The position numbers and the translations under genes are program-made. DNA of 64,000 nt from Chenopodium formosanum (Eukaryota; Streptophyta; Magnoliopsida; Caryophyllales; Amaranthaceae): the NCBI GenBank assembly GCA_024500155.1, contig CM044871.1, forward strand, positions 36,620,228 through 36,684,227, read 5' to 3'. Under the pieces are notes generated by a model, which saw only the letters and a program-made list of their open reading frames with translations, searched no databases and was not told the origin of the DNA. This document shows, piece after piece, positions 46,959 through 57,618 of the stretch (its first letter is position 1; each line of letters begins with the position of its first letter).

Positions 46959-49492
46959 TGATAAGTGACTTTTATGTCACTTTTAGGGTGTTTATTGAGT
47001 CGTATTCCGGCTTATTTTCCAATAATTTCACCTTTTATATCCTTTATTTCTATTATTTTATTATTCTCGTCTTTTATCTTTATTTTGAGTATTTTTGTAA
47101 TTTTCTATAGTTTTTAGTTTATTTTCGTGTTTTATTTTATTTTTCTTTCTTTTAATGTTTTTAGTTTAAGTTGTTAGTTTTTATTTTTATTATTTTAATT
47201 TCTATTTTTTTATCTCGTTTTCTTATTTATTTTAGTTTCGTATTTTTCTTTTATTTTTTTTTATTATTTCTTTAGTTTTAGAATTTTATTTTATAGAATT
47301 TTATTTTACTTTATTTTTCCTATTTTATTTTACTTTATTTTTATTATTTTATTTTATCTTTATTTTATTTTTATTTTATTATCGATCCTACCCTCGTGTT
47401 GTTTTTGGTTGTAGGTGTTTTCGGGTCCTTGGTCGATCGAGTTCAAGGTCCGAGAATTGAGTCAAACAACATGCTCTAGCTGCTACCCTCTTGCTAGCAG
47501 CTTAACATACACCACACCCTTTTTAAACCTACACCACATAATTCCTTGCTCCCTGCCTTCTTAACACCACCAACTGTAACAGCAACAAACACAACCTCAA
47601 CAACAACACCAACAGCAACAGCAGCCTGCTGCCCTAATCATCACCCACGCAAACCACCTGCAACCACCACCTCTGCCACCATTTTAACCCATGTCACACA
47701 CTCATTAACAACCCCAATTTCCAGCCACCGCAACCAATTCACCCAAGCAAACCCCAACACCACCAATCCACCAATACACCAGCCACCGCCACCAATTTCA
47801 ACCACCATCCTTCGCAACAACACCTCTCAGCCCTCTCAAAACCGCAACCACCTGAACCACGCCCTTCCCCTGTTTTCACTCGCAACAACAACAATCATCA
47901 ACCAATTCACCACTTCACCAATTCGCACCAATTAAACCACCCCTGCACCACCGTCACCTCCCAACCAACACCACCAAACCGCCAGCAATTACCACCTCTA
48001 ACTCGCCCCCACAACAACCAATTAAACCAATAATAACCACCCAAATCACCACCAAGTTACTTACCTCATAGCCACGCAACTCATACAATCTCAAGCCCCA
48101 ATTCGCGGCTGCGCAGCCCTGTCATAAAGCGCACGAAATTCAGTCCAAATTCAGAGTCGAGGCAGAAGCTCTGCGCGACGTCTTTGCGGGCGCGTAAATG
48201 TGGGTTCAATCACGAGCTTCTCACGTGAGTTTAATGAAAATTGAACGGCCTTGATTGATGCTTGATTGATGACAATGAGGATTGAGGTGGTGATTATGAT
48301 GGTTTCTTGCGTGATGTTGGAGGTGATGTGAATAAGAGCAACAAAAATCGAGCAAGAAGAAGATCGTGGGTCTGAGGGAATTTGAAGGAATTATGGGTTT
48401 TTATTTCTTTTATTTTTATTTTTATTTTCCTTTTCTATTTCCTTTTTCTTTCTTTTGTTTTATTTTATTTTCTTTATTTGTTTTCTTTTATTTATTTTAT
48501 TCTATTTAGCCTTGTATATAAATACCCTTTTGGGGGTTATTTTAAAATAACTCTTAACATTATTATTTTACCCTAGATTAGTTTTAGTTTTAGTTTAGCT
48601 CTTTTATTTTCTCTCTCTTAGGGTTAGATTAGGAGTTTCCCTCTCTAGTTTAGGAGTAGTTTAGAGAGAGAAAGATTGGATTTTTCATGGAGTTTTTGGG
48701 ATTTTGAAGAAGCAAATTTGTGGATTTTTCCTCTCATAAATTCAATGAGTCTTCCTAACTTTCTCTCACATTTATTGCTTTCATTTATTATTGTTTTTGC
48801 TTATTTATTTGTTTATTTGAGTAGATTAATTAGTTTAGTTGTTGATTCTTGCTTTTATTATTATTTTACCTTGTTTTCCTTGTTTTTGTTCACTATGTTA
48901 GTTTAGGTTTTGTTCTAGGGAAATGGATGAAGGTTATGTTAATTTATTTAATGATTGATTGTGGTTAGTATGAAATTGTTTCTTGAATATTGTGTATGGA
49001 TGATGCTTTTATGGATTAGAATCTTTCTAGCTAATTGATTCTATACTTTTAATTGTGTTTTCAATCGATTGTGCGAGAGTGAGTTGGATGAGAGCCCTAA
49101 ATTCTTCCATACCTTTGCTAGGCTAGTTGCACGAGAGTGAATTAGTTTAGTAGGATAATTAACATGCTTAATTGTGCGAGAGTGAGTTAAATGTGTTGAT
49201 TGTTCCTAATCAAGGTCATTTTCATCTAATTGTATGATGTTATTGAATGTATTTATGTAATTGGATTCCACTTTCCCTAGTTTTAGTTATTTGCTCTTAG
49301 TAGTGTTTAATTGAACCTCTCTTTACCTCACAAGCTTTCCTAGTAGTCTAATTAGCATAGATTGATACACTTAGTCCTTTTGGGTTCGACCCTTTACTTA
49401 CCCCTATACTCGTATTAGGGTAGTTTAGGTATTATAAATTGTTAATTTGATTAGGGTTAGTAGACTAACGACACTATTCTAACCTTCGATCA
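46959..49492 (+). repeat. 5' LTR of the Athila-like element
   Basis: 2534 bp. It has a long T-rich stretch (47030-47390), a CCA/CAA-rich stretch (47500-48050), and a TATA box TATATAAATA at 48515-48524. A run of GTGCGAGAGTGAGTT/GCACGAGAGTGAATT words lies at 49070-49190. Confidence 0.9.
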
Positions 49493-49497
49493 AATTT

Positions 49498-49515
49498 TGG
49501 CGCCATTGCCGGGGA
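49498..49515 (+). other. Primer-binding site of the Athila-like element
   Basis: TGGCGCCATTGCCGGGGA starts five bases after the LTR. It matches the well-known Athila-type site TGGCGCCGTTGCCGGGGA except for one base. Confidence 0.85.
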
Positions 49516-49611
49516 CTAAGGCGTTCATTAGTTTGTGTTGATTAGATTAGCTAGGTTCTTGTATATATTTTGATTTTTGTTTGCATTTCTTTGTTCAATC
49601 TTTGTATAAAA

Positions 49612-51354
49612 ATGGCATGCTTATCTTTTCCTCAATTTGATGGTGAACCCTTCTATGCTTACTTTGAAAGACTTGATGGTTTTCTTAGTTACCATGGGTG
49701 TTCTCTTAATGATGCTTGTGGTATAGCTTATTGGGGCATGAATGAGTATACTAGGGGGATGGTTGAGGACATGAATAATGGTAGATTTTGTCATTTGTCT
49801 ATGCATGATGCGTGGGATTTCTTCACATGGCTTGCTAAGGAATCTTTAGATAGAGAATCTCATGTTTCTTACTTTGATTCTCAATGCCAAGATTCTTTTA
49901 ATTTTTGCATGAATTCTCTTGATACTTTTTATGTGCCTAGTGATAATCTAAGTATGCAAATTGACACCTTTCCCCCTTATGCTCATTTTGATGAGGTTTG
50001 TGCTAATTTTGATGATGTGCAATTTGACTTTGATCATGAACCTCAACCCAATAACATTGAAGCCCAAATTATTTCTTAAATGCAATATCTCACCCAACAA
50101 CTCCAAGAGCTTCAAGAGGAACAAAAATTGAGAGAAATGAGGCTTGCCCAAGTGATGAGTGCTTTGGTTGATGTAAATGGATGTGAGGCGCCTCATTTGG
50201 AGTGTGAGAGTGTTTTTGAGAATGATGTGGACTAAGGGTGTGAAGTTGAGGGGAGATTTTCTTGTGATGAGAGGATTTTTGAGGATTTTGATCCATTTCT
50301 TTCCCCATTTGAGCTTGATTGTCATCCTTCCCCTTATTCACCCCCTTTGAGAGCTTCCCTTGGTGAGGATGTGAGTGAGCCATCTTCATGTTGGAATAAG
50401 GGAGATCATGAGGATGATGATGATGAGTTTGAGCAATCAAGAGAGATTGAGAGTCCCTTGAGTGATGGTGGAAGAGTTGTGAATGAAGAAAATGTCGATT
50501 TTGAGGTTTCCAACCCCCTTCCCCATCTTGATGAGTCTACCTTGCATGTTTGTGACCCTTCTATCCATGAGTCTTTGGACTCATTTGAGGTTATGGCTAG
50601 TATGTTCATTGAAGGTGTAACAAATCACTATAACCTTTTGAGAGAGTTCATTGGCAATGCTTCATGGGAAAGGGATGAGTTTGAGAGAAACCTTTATCCT
50701 TTAATGCATGGTTTAGAGACTCTAGGCTTTGAGGATCTTGAGGGAGTTGTTGTTCATCGTTGTGATAGAGAGGGGGATGAGGTTGTTTCTATTGGAGAGT
50801 TTTTGTTTGAGGGAGATGTGAGTCATGAGTGTTCTTTTGAGGATTCTATGATTGATTTTCATGCCCTCATTGGTGATGTGAGGCTTTGTGAGACCATTGT
50901 TTCTCCTCCCCTTCCTCATGTCCCTTTCTCAAGGAAATTTGACCGCATCTCTTACTATCCCATGTTCCTCCCTTCTTTTGTCAAAGAGCCTATTGAGGAC
51001 CCTCTCTTCTTTGATGAGACTCTTGCTTCTCATCCTCCCATCATTGAGGAAATGGGTGATTGTGCCACCCAAAAAGATTTTGAGGAGGTTTTGCCTTTTT
51101 ATTCTTTTCCTTATTTTTCTTCTTCTTTCTCTTCTTATTTTCTTGATTTCACTTTTGATTTTTCTTCTTTCTTTTGGCATCTTCCTCCTCATTTACGTGC
51201 AATAATCTTGTTGCTCGTCCTCCTCCCTTCATTTGCCTACTTGTTATCATATGAAATGTGTAGTAGTGCATTTGATAAGCTCTTGCGTTCGTTGCAATAT
51301 TATTTACTAGAGCGGTCTCGCTTGGACGTTAAACAAGCCTTTCTCGGGAAGTAA
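49612..51354 (+). pseudogene. Gag-like ORF of the Athila-like element, with two in-frame stops
   Basis: One continuous frame of about 580 codons from ATG 49612 (MACLSFPQFDGEPF) to the stop at 51352-51354, broken only by TAA at 50077-50079 and 50233-50235. The N-terminal part (49620-49850) resembles the gypsy gag domain: FDGEPFYAYFERLDGFL, a YWGMNEYTRGMV segment where gag has a Y.GL motif, then an amphipathic helix. The rest is acidic and Ser/Phe-rich without recognised domains. A hydrophobic segment near the end (LRAIILLLVLLPSFAYLL) could be a membrane helix. No CCHC knuckle is visible. The two stops may be recent damage, or the element may not need the full protein. Confidence 0.68.
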
Positions 51355-51360
51355 CCCGAG
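51343..51360. other. Perfect hairpin at the end of the gag-like ORF
   Basis: CTCGGGAAGTAACCCGAG has a 6-bp perfect stem, and the ORF's stop codon lies in the loop. A similar GGGAGGCAACCC hairpin follows the coding region in many Athila/Tat elements, so it is probably a conserved RNA feature of the lineage. Confidence 0.6.
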
Positions 51361-52630
51361 GTTTTTATTGCTTTCATTTTCTCTCCTTTTTTAGATTAGA
51401 TTTTCTCTCATGAAAATGTTTTGTGTGCCTTTTGCTAGGTACATGGCTTGATATACTCTTATGCATTGGTTTGGATCAAGAACCAAGGAAGTTTGACGCC
51501 TATTTTTGCTAGCATAAGGAAATCGAGATTCAATTCAAGAGGAAATCGGCTTTGAAAGGTTAAATTGGTTCATTTGCGGGTAATTACACCCACCAATATT
51601 CGGTAATATCTTTCCTAGATCTTTCTCTAATGGTTGGTGACTCGTTGGACTTGTGTTGGTTTGTTGGATTGATTTCTTTCTTTTCCCCTCCCATGGATTA
51701 TTTGGTTTACGTTTGAGTATATTGTCTCATTCAAGCTTGGGGAAGGGTATCCTATCATGTTTGGTGGGATGTTGATTCGTTTATGCCATGCACTTGAGTA
51801 TATGCATTTTCATGTCTTTTCTTATATTTTGAAAAGTCCAAAAAGATTTTTGTTTACTTTCAAGGTAATTTTGGCAAAATGTGTTTTGTTTGTTCTTATT
51901 TTTTACATTTTGTTTTGGGACTTGAATCCTTGAATGTTTTTCTTCCTAAGTGGTAAATGTATGCACGGTTTGAGAGTGTCATTGGTTGACTCTAGGATAC
52001 TATATGCTAAGGTAGCCGGTTTAAGAACTTTTAGGGGTCCATGAAGCCTTAGTTCACGGGAATGTGGTAAGATAGAGTTGCTCTCTATAGTGGATTTGAA
52101 ACCCTTGGTTGGTATTTGTTTGGTTATAATCCCTTGTGGGCTTCATTTGTTCAAGCCTTCATCATCTTGTTGAGCGGCTATTTAGGATCCTTGACTATGC
52201 ATGTCTTAATCCTTGTTTTGACCTCTAGCTCCCAAGATCATGACCGGGCCTCTCTAGGGGAGGAAAAGGGCACCTTTTCTCATTTTTCTTTATCTTCTTT
52301 TTATTTTGTTACAAATTTGATTTTCTATTTTGCATCAACCTACTTATTAACCAATTTGAGCCTAATGTTTCCCGCTCTTGTTTAAACCGCATTACAAACC
52401 CAATGGCCTATGTTTACCAACCCTTTTAGTTAGTGAAGCATAGGCATGTGAGGTTTGAGTTTTGAGAGTGTTGATCATGAGCAAGAAAACTTTGTGAATT
52501 GGTTTAAGTACGGTATTTGAAAGTTGAGCTTGAAAAGAATATGCAAAAAGTTCGAGAAGAAAGATGCAATTCAAGAAAATCAAATGAAGTTTCAAGAAAA
52601 AGTCGTCCATAGTTAGAAAAAGGCAGAGAC

Positions 52631-52678
<48 letters not shown>

Positions 52679-53636
52679 ACACAAATATATTTTAGTTTGG
52701 TTTCGTTTTCTTCCCTTGTTCAAGCATTGGGGACAATGCTTCGTTCAAGCTTGGGGGGGGGGAGCGTTCCTTCTTTTTTTTTTTGTATATATTGTGTGTT
52801 AGTGTTGAGTAAGCTTGAGGGAGATGGCATTATTGGTATTTTTGTTTGATATTTTGTGAATTCTTGAGTTTGTTTTTGAGAGTAGGCCACTCTTTTGCTT
52901 CACTTAGGAAATATCACCAAAATTTTCAAAATTTTACCCAGCCTTAACCCTTAGCCTTACATTACAACCTAATAAAAGTCCCTTAGACTTTAGTGGGGTT
53001 AGGTCAAAGAACGGTGGAGGGAGATAGATTTCAAACCTATGGAGAGAGTATGCATAGTTGAGATGCCGGGATTACCTTCTCAAAGTTTTTTATTTCTTTA
53101 TCTTTTTCTGGTTCCTTCGAGGAATCATGAGAAGCTAGCTTAAGGGTTGATTTGAAGCTAGTGGAGAGAACGCGGCCCGATTAGTTGGGGCTAGGGTGGA
53201 TTGAGTCCTCATTAGTTCTCTATGCTTAGCATATGTTATGTTTCAATCAACCATTGACATCTTGGAACGTGCATACATTTGTCTATTTAGAAAGATTTGC
53301 ATTCATTGGTGTTTGTTCCAATCTCTTGTCCAAATATGAACTTGTGTTTTTCTTTCTCGTTTTATATTTCTTTTTCTTTTCTTTTTATTGCCTTGCCTTG
53401 GTTTTTATTTAGAGTTGTGGGTTAAACTCTTAGGACACCCTCACGAGAGCACACTCGTCCTCTAGGGCGATCTAGGGGTTTAAAGGGCTTGTCATTAGTT
53501 GCTAAAAGTGACCGTGATTCCTACGAAAGTGAGTTAGTGTACATTCTTGTCTCTTTTAGTGTTCTAGCTTTGCTTGAATAAATCATTCTCCTTCTCCCGT
53601 GTTTCATGTTAATTTGCTCGAGGACGAGCAAAAGGT
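51361..53636 (+). other. Non-coding 3' internal region of the Athila-like element
   Basis: No pol domain is recognisable in any frame. It includes a poly-A tract of about 40 (52636-52676), a G-run with an internal GCTTGGGGGG tract (52750-52762), and CTCGAGGACGAGCAAAAGG near 53617, a phrase typical of the sequence just before Athila-group polypurine tracts. Confidence 0.65.
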
Positions 53637-53651
53637 AAGCTTGGGGGAGTT
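53637..53651 (+). other. Polypurine tract of the Athila-like element
   Basis: AAGCTTGGGGGAGTT lies directly before the 3' LTR start TGATAAG. This is the expected plus-strand priming site. Confidence 0.82.
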
Positions 53652-56198
53652 TGATAAGTGACTTTTATGTCACTTTTAGGGTGTTTATTGAGTCGTATTC
53701 CGGCTTATTTTCCAATAATTTCACCTTTTATATCCTTTATTTCTATTATTTTATTATTCTCGTCTTTTATCTTTATTTTGAGTATTTTTGTAATTTTCTA
53801 TAGTTTTTAGTTTATTTTCGTGTTTTATTTTATTTTTCTTTCTTTTAATGTTTTTAGTTTAAGCTGTTAGTTTTTATTTTTATTAATTTAATTTCTATTT
53901 TTTTTATCTCGTTTTCTTATTTATTTTAGTTTCGTATTTTATTTTATTTTATTTTATTTTATTATTTCTTTAGTTTTAGAATTTTATTTTATAGCATTGT
54001 ATTTTACTTTATTTTTCCTATTTTATTTTTCTTTTTTTTATTACTTTATTTTATCTTTATTTTATTTTTATTTTGTAATCGATCCTACCCTCGTGTTGTT
54101 TTTGGTTGTAGGTGTTTTCGGGTCCTTGGTCGATCGAGTTCAAGGTCCGAGAATTCAGTCAAACAACATGCTCTAGCTGCCGCCCTCTTGCTAGCAGCTT
54201 AACATACACCACACCCTTTCTAAACCTACACCACACAATTCCCTGCTCCCTGCCTTCTCAACACCACAAACTGTAATAGCAACAAACACAACCTCAACAA
54301 CAACACCAACAGCAACAGCAGCCTGCTGCCCTAATCATCACCCACGCAAACCACCTGCAACCACCACCTCTGCCACCATTTTAACCCACGTCACACACTC
54401 ACCAACAACCCCAATTTCCAGCCACCGCAACCAATTCACCCAAGCAAACCCCAACACCACCAATCCACCAATACACCAGCCACCGCCACCAATTTCAACC
54501 ACCAGCCTTCGCAACACCACCTCTCAGCCCTCTCAAAACCGCAACCACCTAAACCATGCCCTTCCCCTGTTTTCACTCGCAACAACAACAATCATCAACC
54601 AATTCACCACTTCACCAATTCGCACCAATTAAACCACCCCTGCACCACCGTCACCTCCCAACCAACACCACCAAACCGCCATCAATTACCACCTCTAACC
54701 CGCCCCCAAAACAACCAATTAAACCAACAATACCCACCCAAATCACCACCAAGTTACTTACCTCATAGCCGCGCAACTCATACCATCTCAAGCCCCAATT
54801 CGCGGCTGCGCAGCCTTGTCAGAAAGCGCATGAAATTGAGTCCAAAATCAGAGTCGAGGCAGAAGCTCTGCGAGACCTCTGCGCGACGTCTTCGCGGGCG
54901 CGTAAATGTGGGTTTAATCACGAGCTTCTCACGTGAGTTTAATGAAAATTGAACGGCCTTGATTGATGCTTGATTGATTACAATGAGGATTGAGGTGGTG
55001 ATTATGATGGTTTTTTGCGTGATGTTGGAGGTGATGCGAATCAGAGCAGCCAAAATCGAGCAAGAAGAAGATCGTGGGTCTGAGGGAATTTGGGGGAATT
55101 ATGGGTTTTTATTTCTTTTATTTTCATTTTTATTTTCCTTTTCTATTTCCTTTTTCTTTCTTTTGTTTTATTTTATTTTCTTTATTTGTTTTCTTTTATT
55201 TATTTTATTCTATTTAGCCTTGTATATAAATACCCTTTTGGGGGTTATTTTAAAATAACTCTTAACATTATTATTTTACCCTAGATTAGTTTTAGTTTTA
55301 GTTTAGCTCTTTTATTTTCTCTGTTAGGGTTAGATTAGGAGTTTCCCTCTCTAGTTTAGGAGTAGTTTAGAGAGAGAAAGATTGGATTTTTCATGGAGTT
55401 TTTGGGATTTTGAAGAAGCAAATTTGTGGATTTTTCCTCTCATAAATTCAATGTGTCTTCCTAACTTTCTCTCACATTTATTGCTTTCATTTATTATTGT
55501 TTTTGCTTATTTATTTGTTTATTTGAGTAGATTAATTAGTTTAGTTGTTGATTCTTGCTTTTATTATTATTTTACCTTGTTTTCCTTGTTTTTGTTCACC
55601 ATGTTAGTTTAGGTTTTGTTCTAGGGAAATGGATGAAGGTTATGTTAATTAATTTAATGATTGATTGTGGTTAGTATGAAATTGTTTCTTGATTATTGTG
55701 TATGGATGATGCTTTTATGGATTAGAATCTTTCTAGCTAATTGATTCTATGCTTTTAATTGTGTTTTCAATCGATTGTGCGAGAGTGAGTTGGTTGAGAG
55801 CCCTAAATTCTTCCATACCTTTGCTAGGCTAGTTGCACGAGAGTGAATTAGTTTAGTAGGATAATTAACATGCTTAATTGTGCGAGAGTGAGTTAAATGT
55901 GTTGATTGTTCCTAATCAAGGTCATTTTCATCTAATTGTATGATGTTATTGAATGTATTGATGTAATTGGATTCCACTTTCCCTAGTTTTAGTTATTTGC
56001 TCTTAGTAGTGTTTAATTGAACCTCTCTTTACCTCACAAGCTTTCCTAGTAGTCTAATTAGCATAGATTGATACACTTAGTCCTTTTGGGTTCGACCCTT
56101 TACTTACCCCTATACTCGTATTAGGGTAGTTTAGGTATTATAAATTGTTAATTTGATTAGGGTTAGTAGACTAATGACACTATTCTAACCTTCGATCA
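53652..56198 (+). repeat. 3' LTR of the Athila-like element
   Basis: 2547 bp, collinear with the 5' LTR; TATA box at 55223-55232. Ends TTCGATCA, followed by GGAGC (56199-56203). Confidence 0.9.
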
Positions 56199-56889
56199 GG
56201 AGCGATCGACACCTCGCCACCAGACTCGGGTAAGCTTAATTATTTGCAACTTTTGTCCGTATATGTTATGCATCTTTACTGACTTTATTCTCTTGACAGT
56301 TCTCGCGCGAGGTGGTATCGGCAATGGCACGGTGCATAGATGCCTTCTGGAGCCAGCTCGTTCGGATGAGGAACGTGGCTACATGTCGTCGTGACGACGC
56401 CGTCCAGGAGGTTGTTTCCCTTCTTACGTTTTTGCAAAACTCCTTCTATTTTGCATGTTTCTGATTTTAGTTTTTTTTGCAGGGTCAGCCCTTTCCTTCT
56501 CGTACCTGTTCGAGACCAGAGGGGCGGAGGGAGCCAACGAGGTCCAGCTCGAGACGTCGCCGCACTAGTTCTGGCGACCGAGGTGGTCGTTCTGAGGCTG
56601 CTTGCACCGAGGTGGTAGAGGGCTCGGGCTCTTCATATGAGGGTGCACATGCTGCGCCGATAGGCCAGGGAGAGGCTACCTCGGCTCTTTGAGGTGGTAG
56701 GATGTACGAGGTTGGCTCGTCATCGCACCAGCCTCCGCAGCCTCAGCCTCAGGTTGATCTTGGGTGGACAGGTCCTGTGCTGAGTTTTCCACCTCCCAAT
56801 GAGACCAGAGTTGGAGCTGGAGCTGATAGGTTACTCCTCGTACGACGCAGTTTTATGAGATGATGGGGGTGCGTCCCCCGGCGCCATAG
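56199..56889 (+). pseudogene. PMD gene, 3' part
   Basis: Continuation of the gene at 45305-46958: exon 4 resumes after the GGAGC copy (to 56229), exon 5 is 56300-56410 and exon 6 starts at 56483, all with GT-AG borders and unchanged frame. Exon 5 encodes FSREVVSAMARCIDAFW. Exon 6 encodes an Arg/Ser-rich tail, a stop at 56690-56692 (one transition from Arg), and a Gln/Pro-rich stretch. The true end may be the TAG at 56887-56889 after FYEMMGVRPPAP, which needs a small frameshift near 56830. Confidence 0.75.
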
Positions 56890-57387
56890 TTTGTTCCTGT
56901 GCTTTTTATTTTATTTTGACTCTGTATAGAACTTAGCCTTTATTTAGACTCATTTGTTAGACATGCTTGTATATATATATATTACTTATGAGTTTATTTA
57001 GTATATATTTATTATTTATTATTTTTTTATTTTTTTAATGTGCATGTTTATGTGTGCAAAGAATTGTGAAAATTAATTTTGAGCAAAAATTTCGTCATTT
57101 TTATTATTGATGGTGGGTATCTGACTTTCTCCCCCAAAAAGAAAAAATGAAATAATAAAAGTAAAAAAATATTGGATTTATAAAAACTTAGAGGTGAAGT
57201 CAAAATAAAATCTGAAAAATAATATAATTAATATAATAGTTATATTAATTAAGAAGAAGAAATAAATGAAATTTAGAAAAAAGGTATAAAAAAAGAATAA
57301 AAGACTATAAAGTCATTGGTCAGACTCGAATCAGGCTAAAAAAACGCGGTTTTTGGAAAGCTCGTACAATAAGACACGTTAGCGTCA
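56890..57387. other. AT-rich spacer between the PMD and DUF7745 genes
   Basis: AT-rich, with a TATATATATAT run near 56971 and a CTTTCTCCCCCAAAAAG tract at about 57125-57140. On the minus strand that tract reads as a purine tract and could be the polypurine site of the Tat element to the right, but I cannot see an LTR edge next to it. Confidence 0.4.
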
Positions 57388-57495
57388 CCTGGCGCCACGC
57401 ATTTTGGCGTAGCGCCAGGCGCTACGCTTAGCGTTTGGCGCCAGGCTCTAGCGTCAGGCGCCGATATTTGGCGTCTGGCGCTGATGAGCGCTCAC
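57388..57495. repeat. GGCGCC/GGCGTC motif cluster 1
   Basis: A GC-rich patch in AT-rich DNA containing many short variants of TGGCGCCA and GGCGTC in both orientations. It shares TGGCGCCACG followed by ATTTT with cluster 2 at 59408-59510. It lies just upstream of the TATA box of the DUF7745 gene. Confidence 0.7.
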
Positions 57496-57534
57496 TCCGA
57501 ATCCTTCCTGGATTAAAACTGCGCCGATTTTATG

Positions 57535-57543
57535 TATAAATAG
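57535..57543 (+). promoter_or_regulatory. TATA box of the DUF7745-type gene
   Basis: TATAAATAG lies 84 bp before the ATG at 57619. A CT-rich stretch (GCCCTCTGCTCAGCC) follows, as in many plant core promoters. Confidence 0.6.
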
Positions 57544-57618
57544 CCCTCTGCTCAGCCGATTTTCCTCATAATTTCAGCAGATTTAATATATTCTTAGCTT
57601 TTGAAAAAAATAATAAAC

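Larger units (their letters stand above)
46959..56198 (+). mobile_element. Non-autonomous Athila-like gypsy LTR element (gag-like ORF only)
   Basis: 9240 bp: LTRs 46959-49492 and 53652-56198 (TGATAAGTGAC to TTCGATCA), internal region about 4.16 kb, GGAGC duplication on both sides. The primer site TGGCGCCATTGCCGGGGA and a polypurine tract (GCTTGGGGGAG) fit the Athila group. The internal region has one gag-like frame and no protease, RT, integrase or RNase H, so it depends on another element. The LTRs are very similar by eye apart from small indels and point differences in T-rich tracts, suggesting a recent insertion. Confidence 0.88.

Noticed and set aside
47641..47823. Small ORF on the minus strand of the CCA-rich stretch (also 54338-54520)
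   Set aside because: Present in both LTRs, but that only reflects LTR identity; composition is pure low-complexity GGT/GTG.
47546..47935. 129-codon Thr/Pro/Asn-rich ORF in the 5' LTR
   Set aside because: It results from a CCA/CAA-rich low-complexity stretch; the other LTR does not preserve the same full frame.
48382..48576. Short hydrophobic Phe-rich ORFs in the T-rich part of the LTRs (also 55090-55284)
   Set aside because: Produced by TTTATTTT tracts; no start context or conservation beyond LTR identity.
51355..53651. Hidden pol of the Athila-like element
   Set aside because: No RT, RNase H, integrase or protease motif in any frame that I could see.
45305..56889. PMD gene as a working host gene
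   Set aside because: Seven in-frame stops and a 9.2-kb insertion; surrounded only by transposon DNA.
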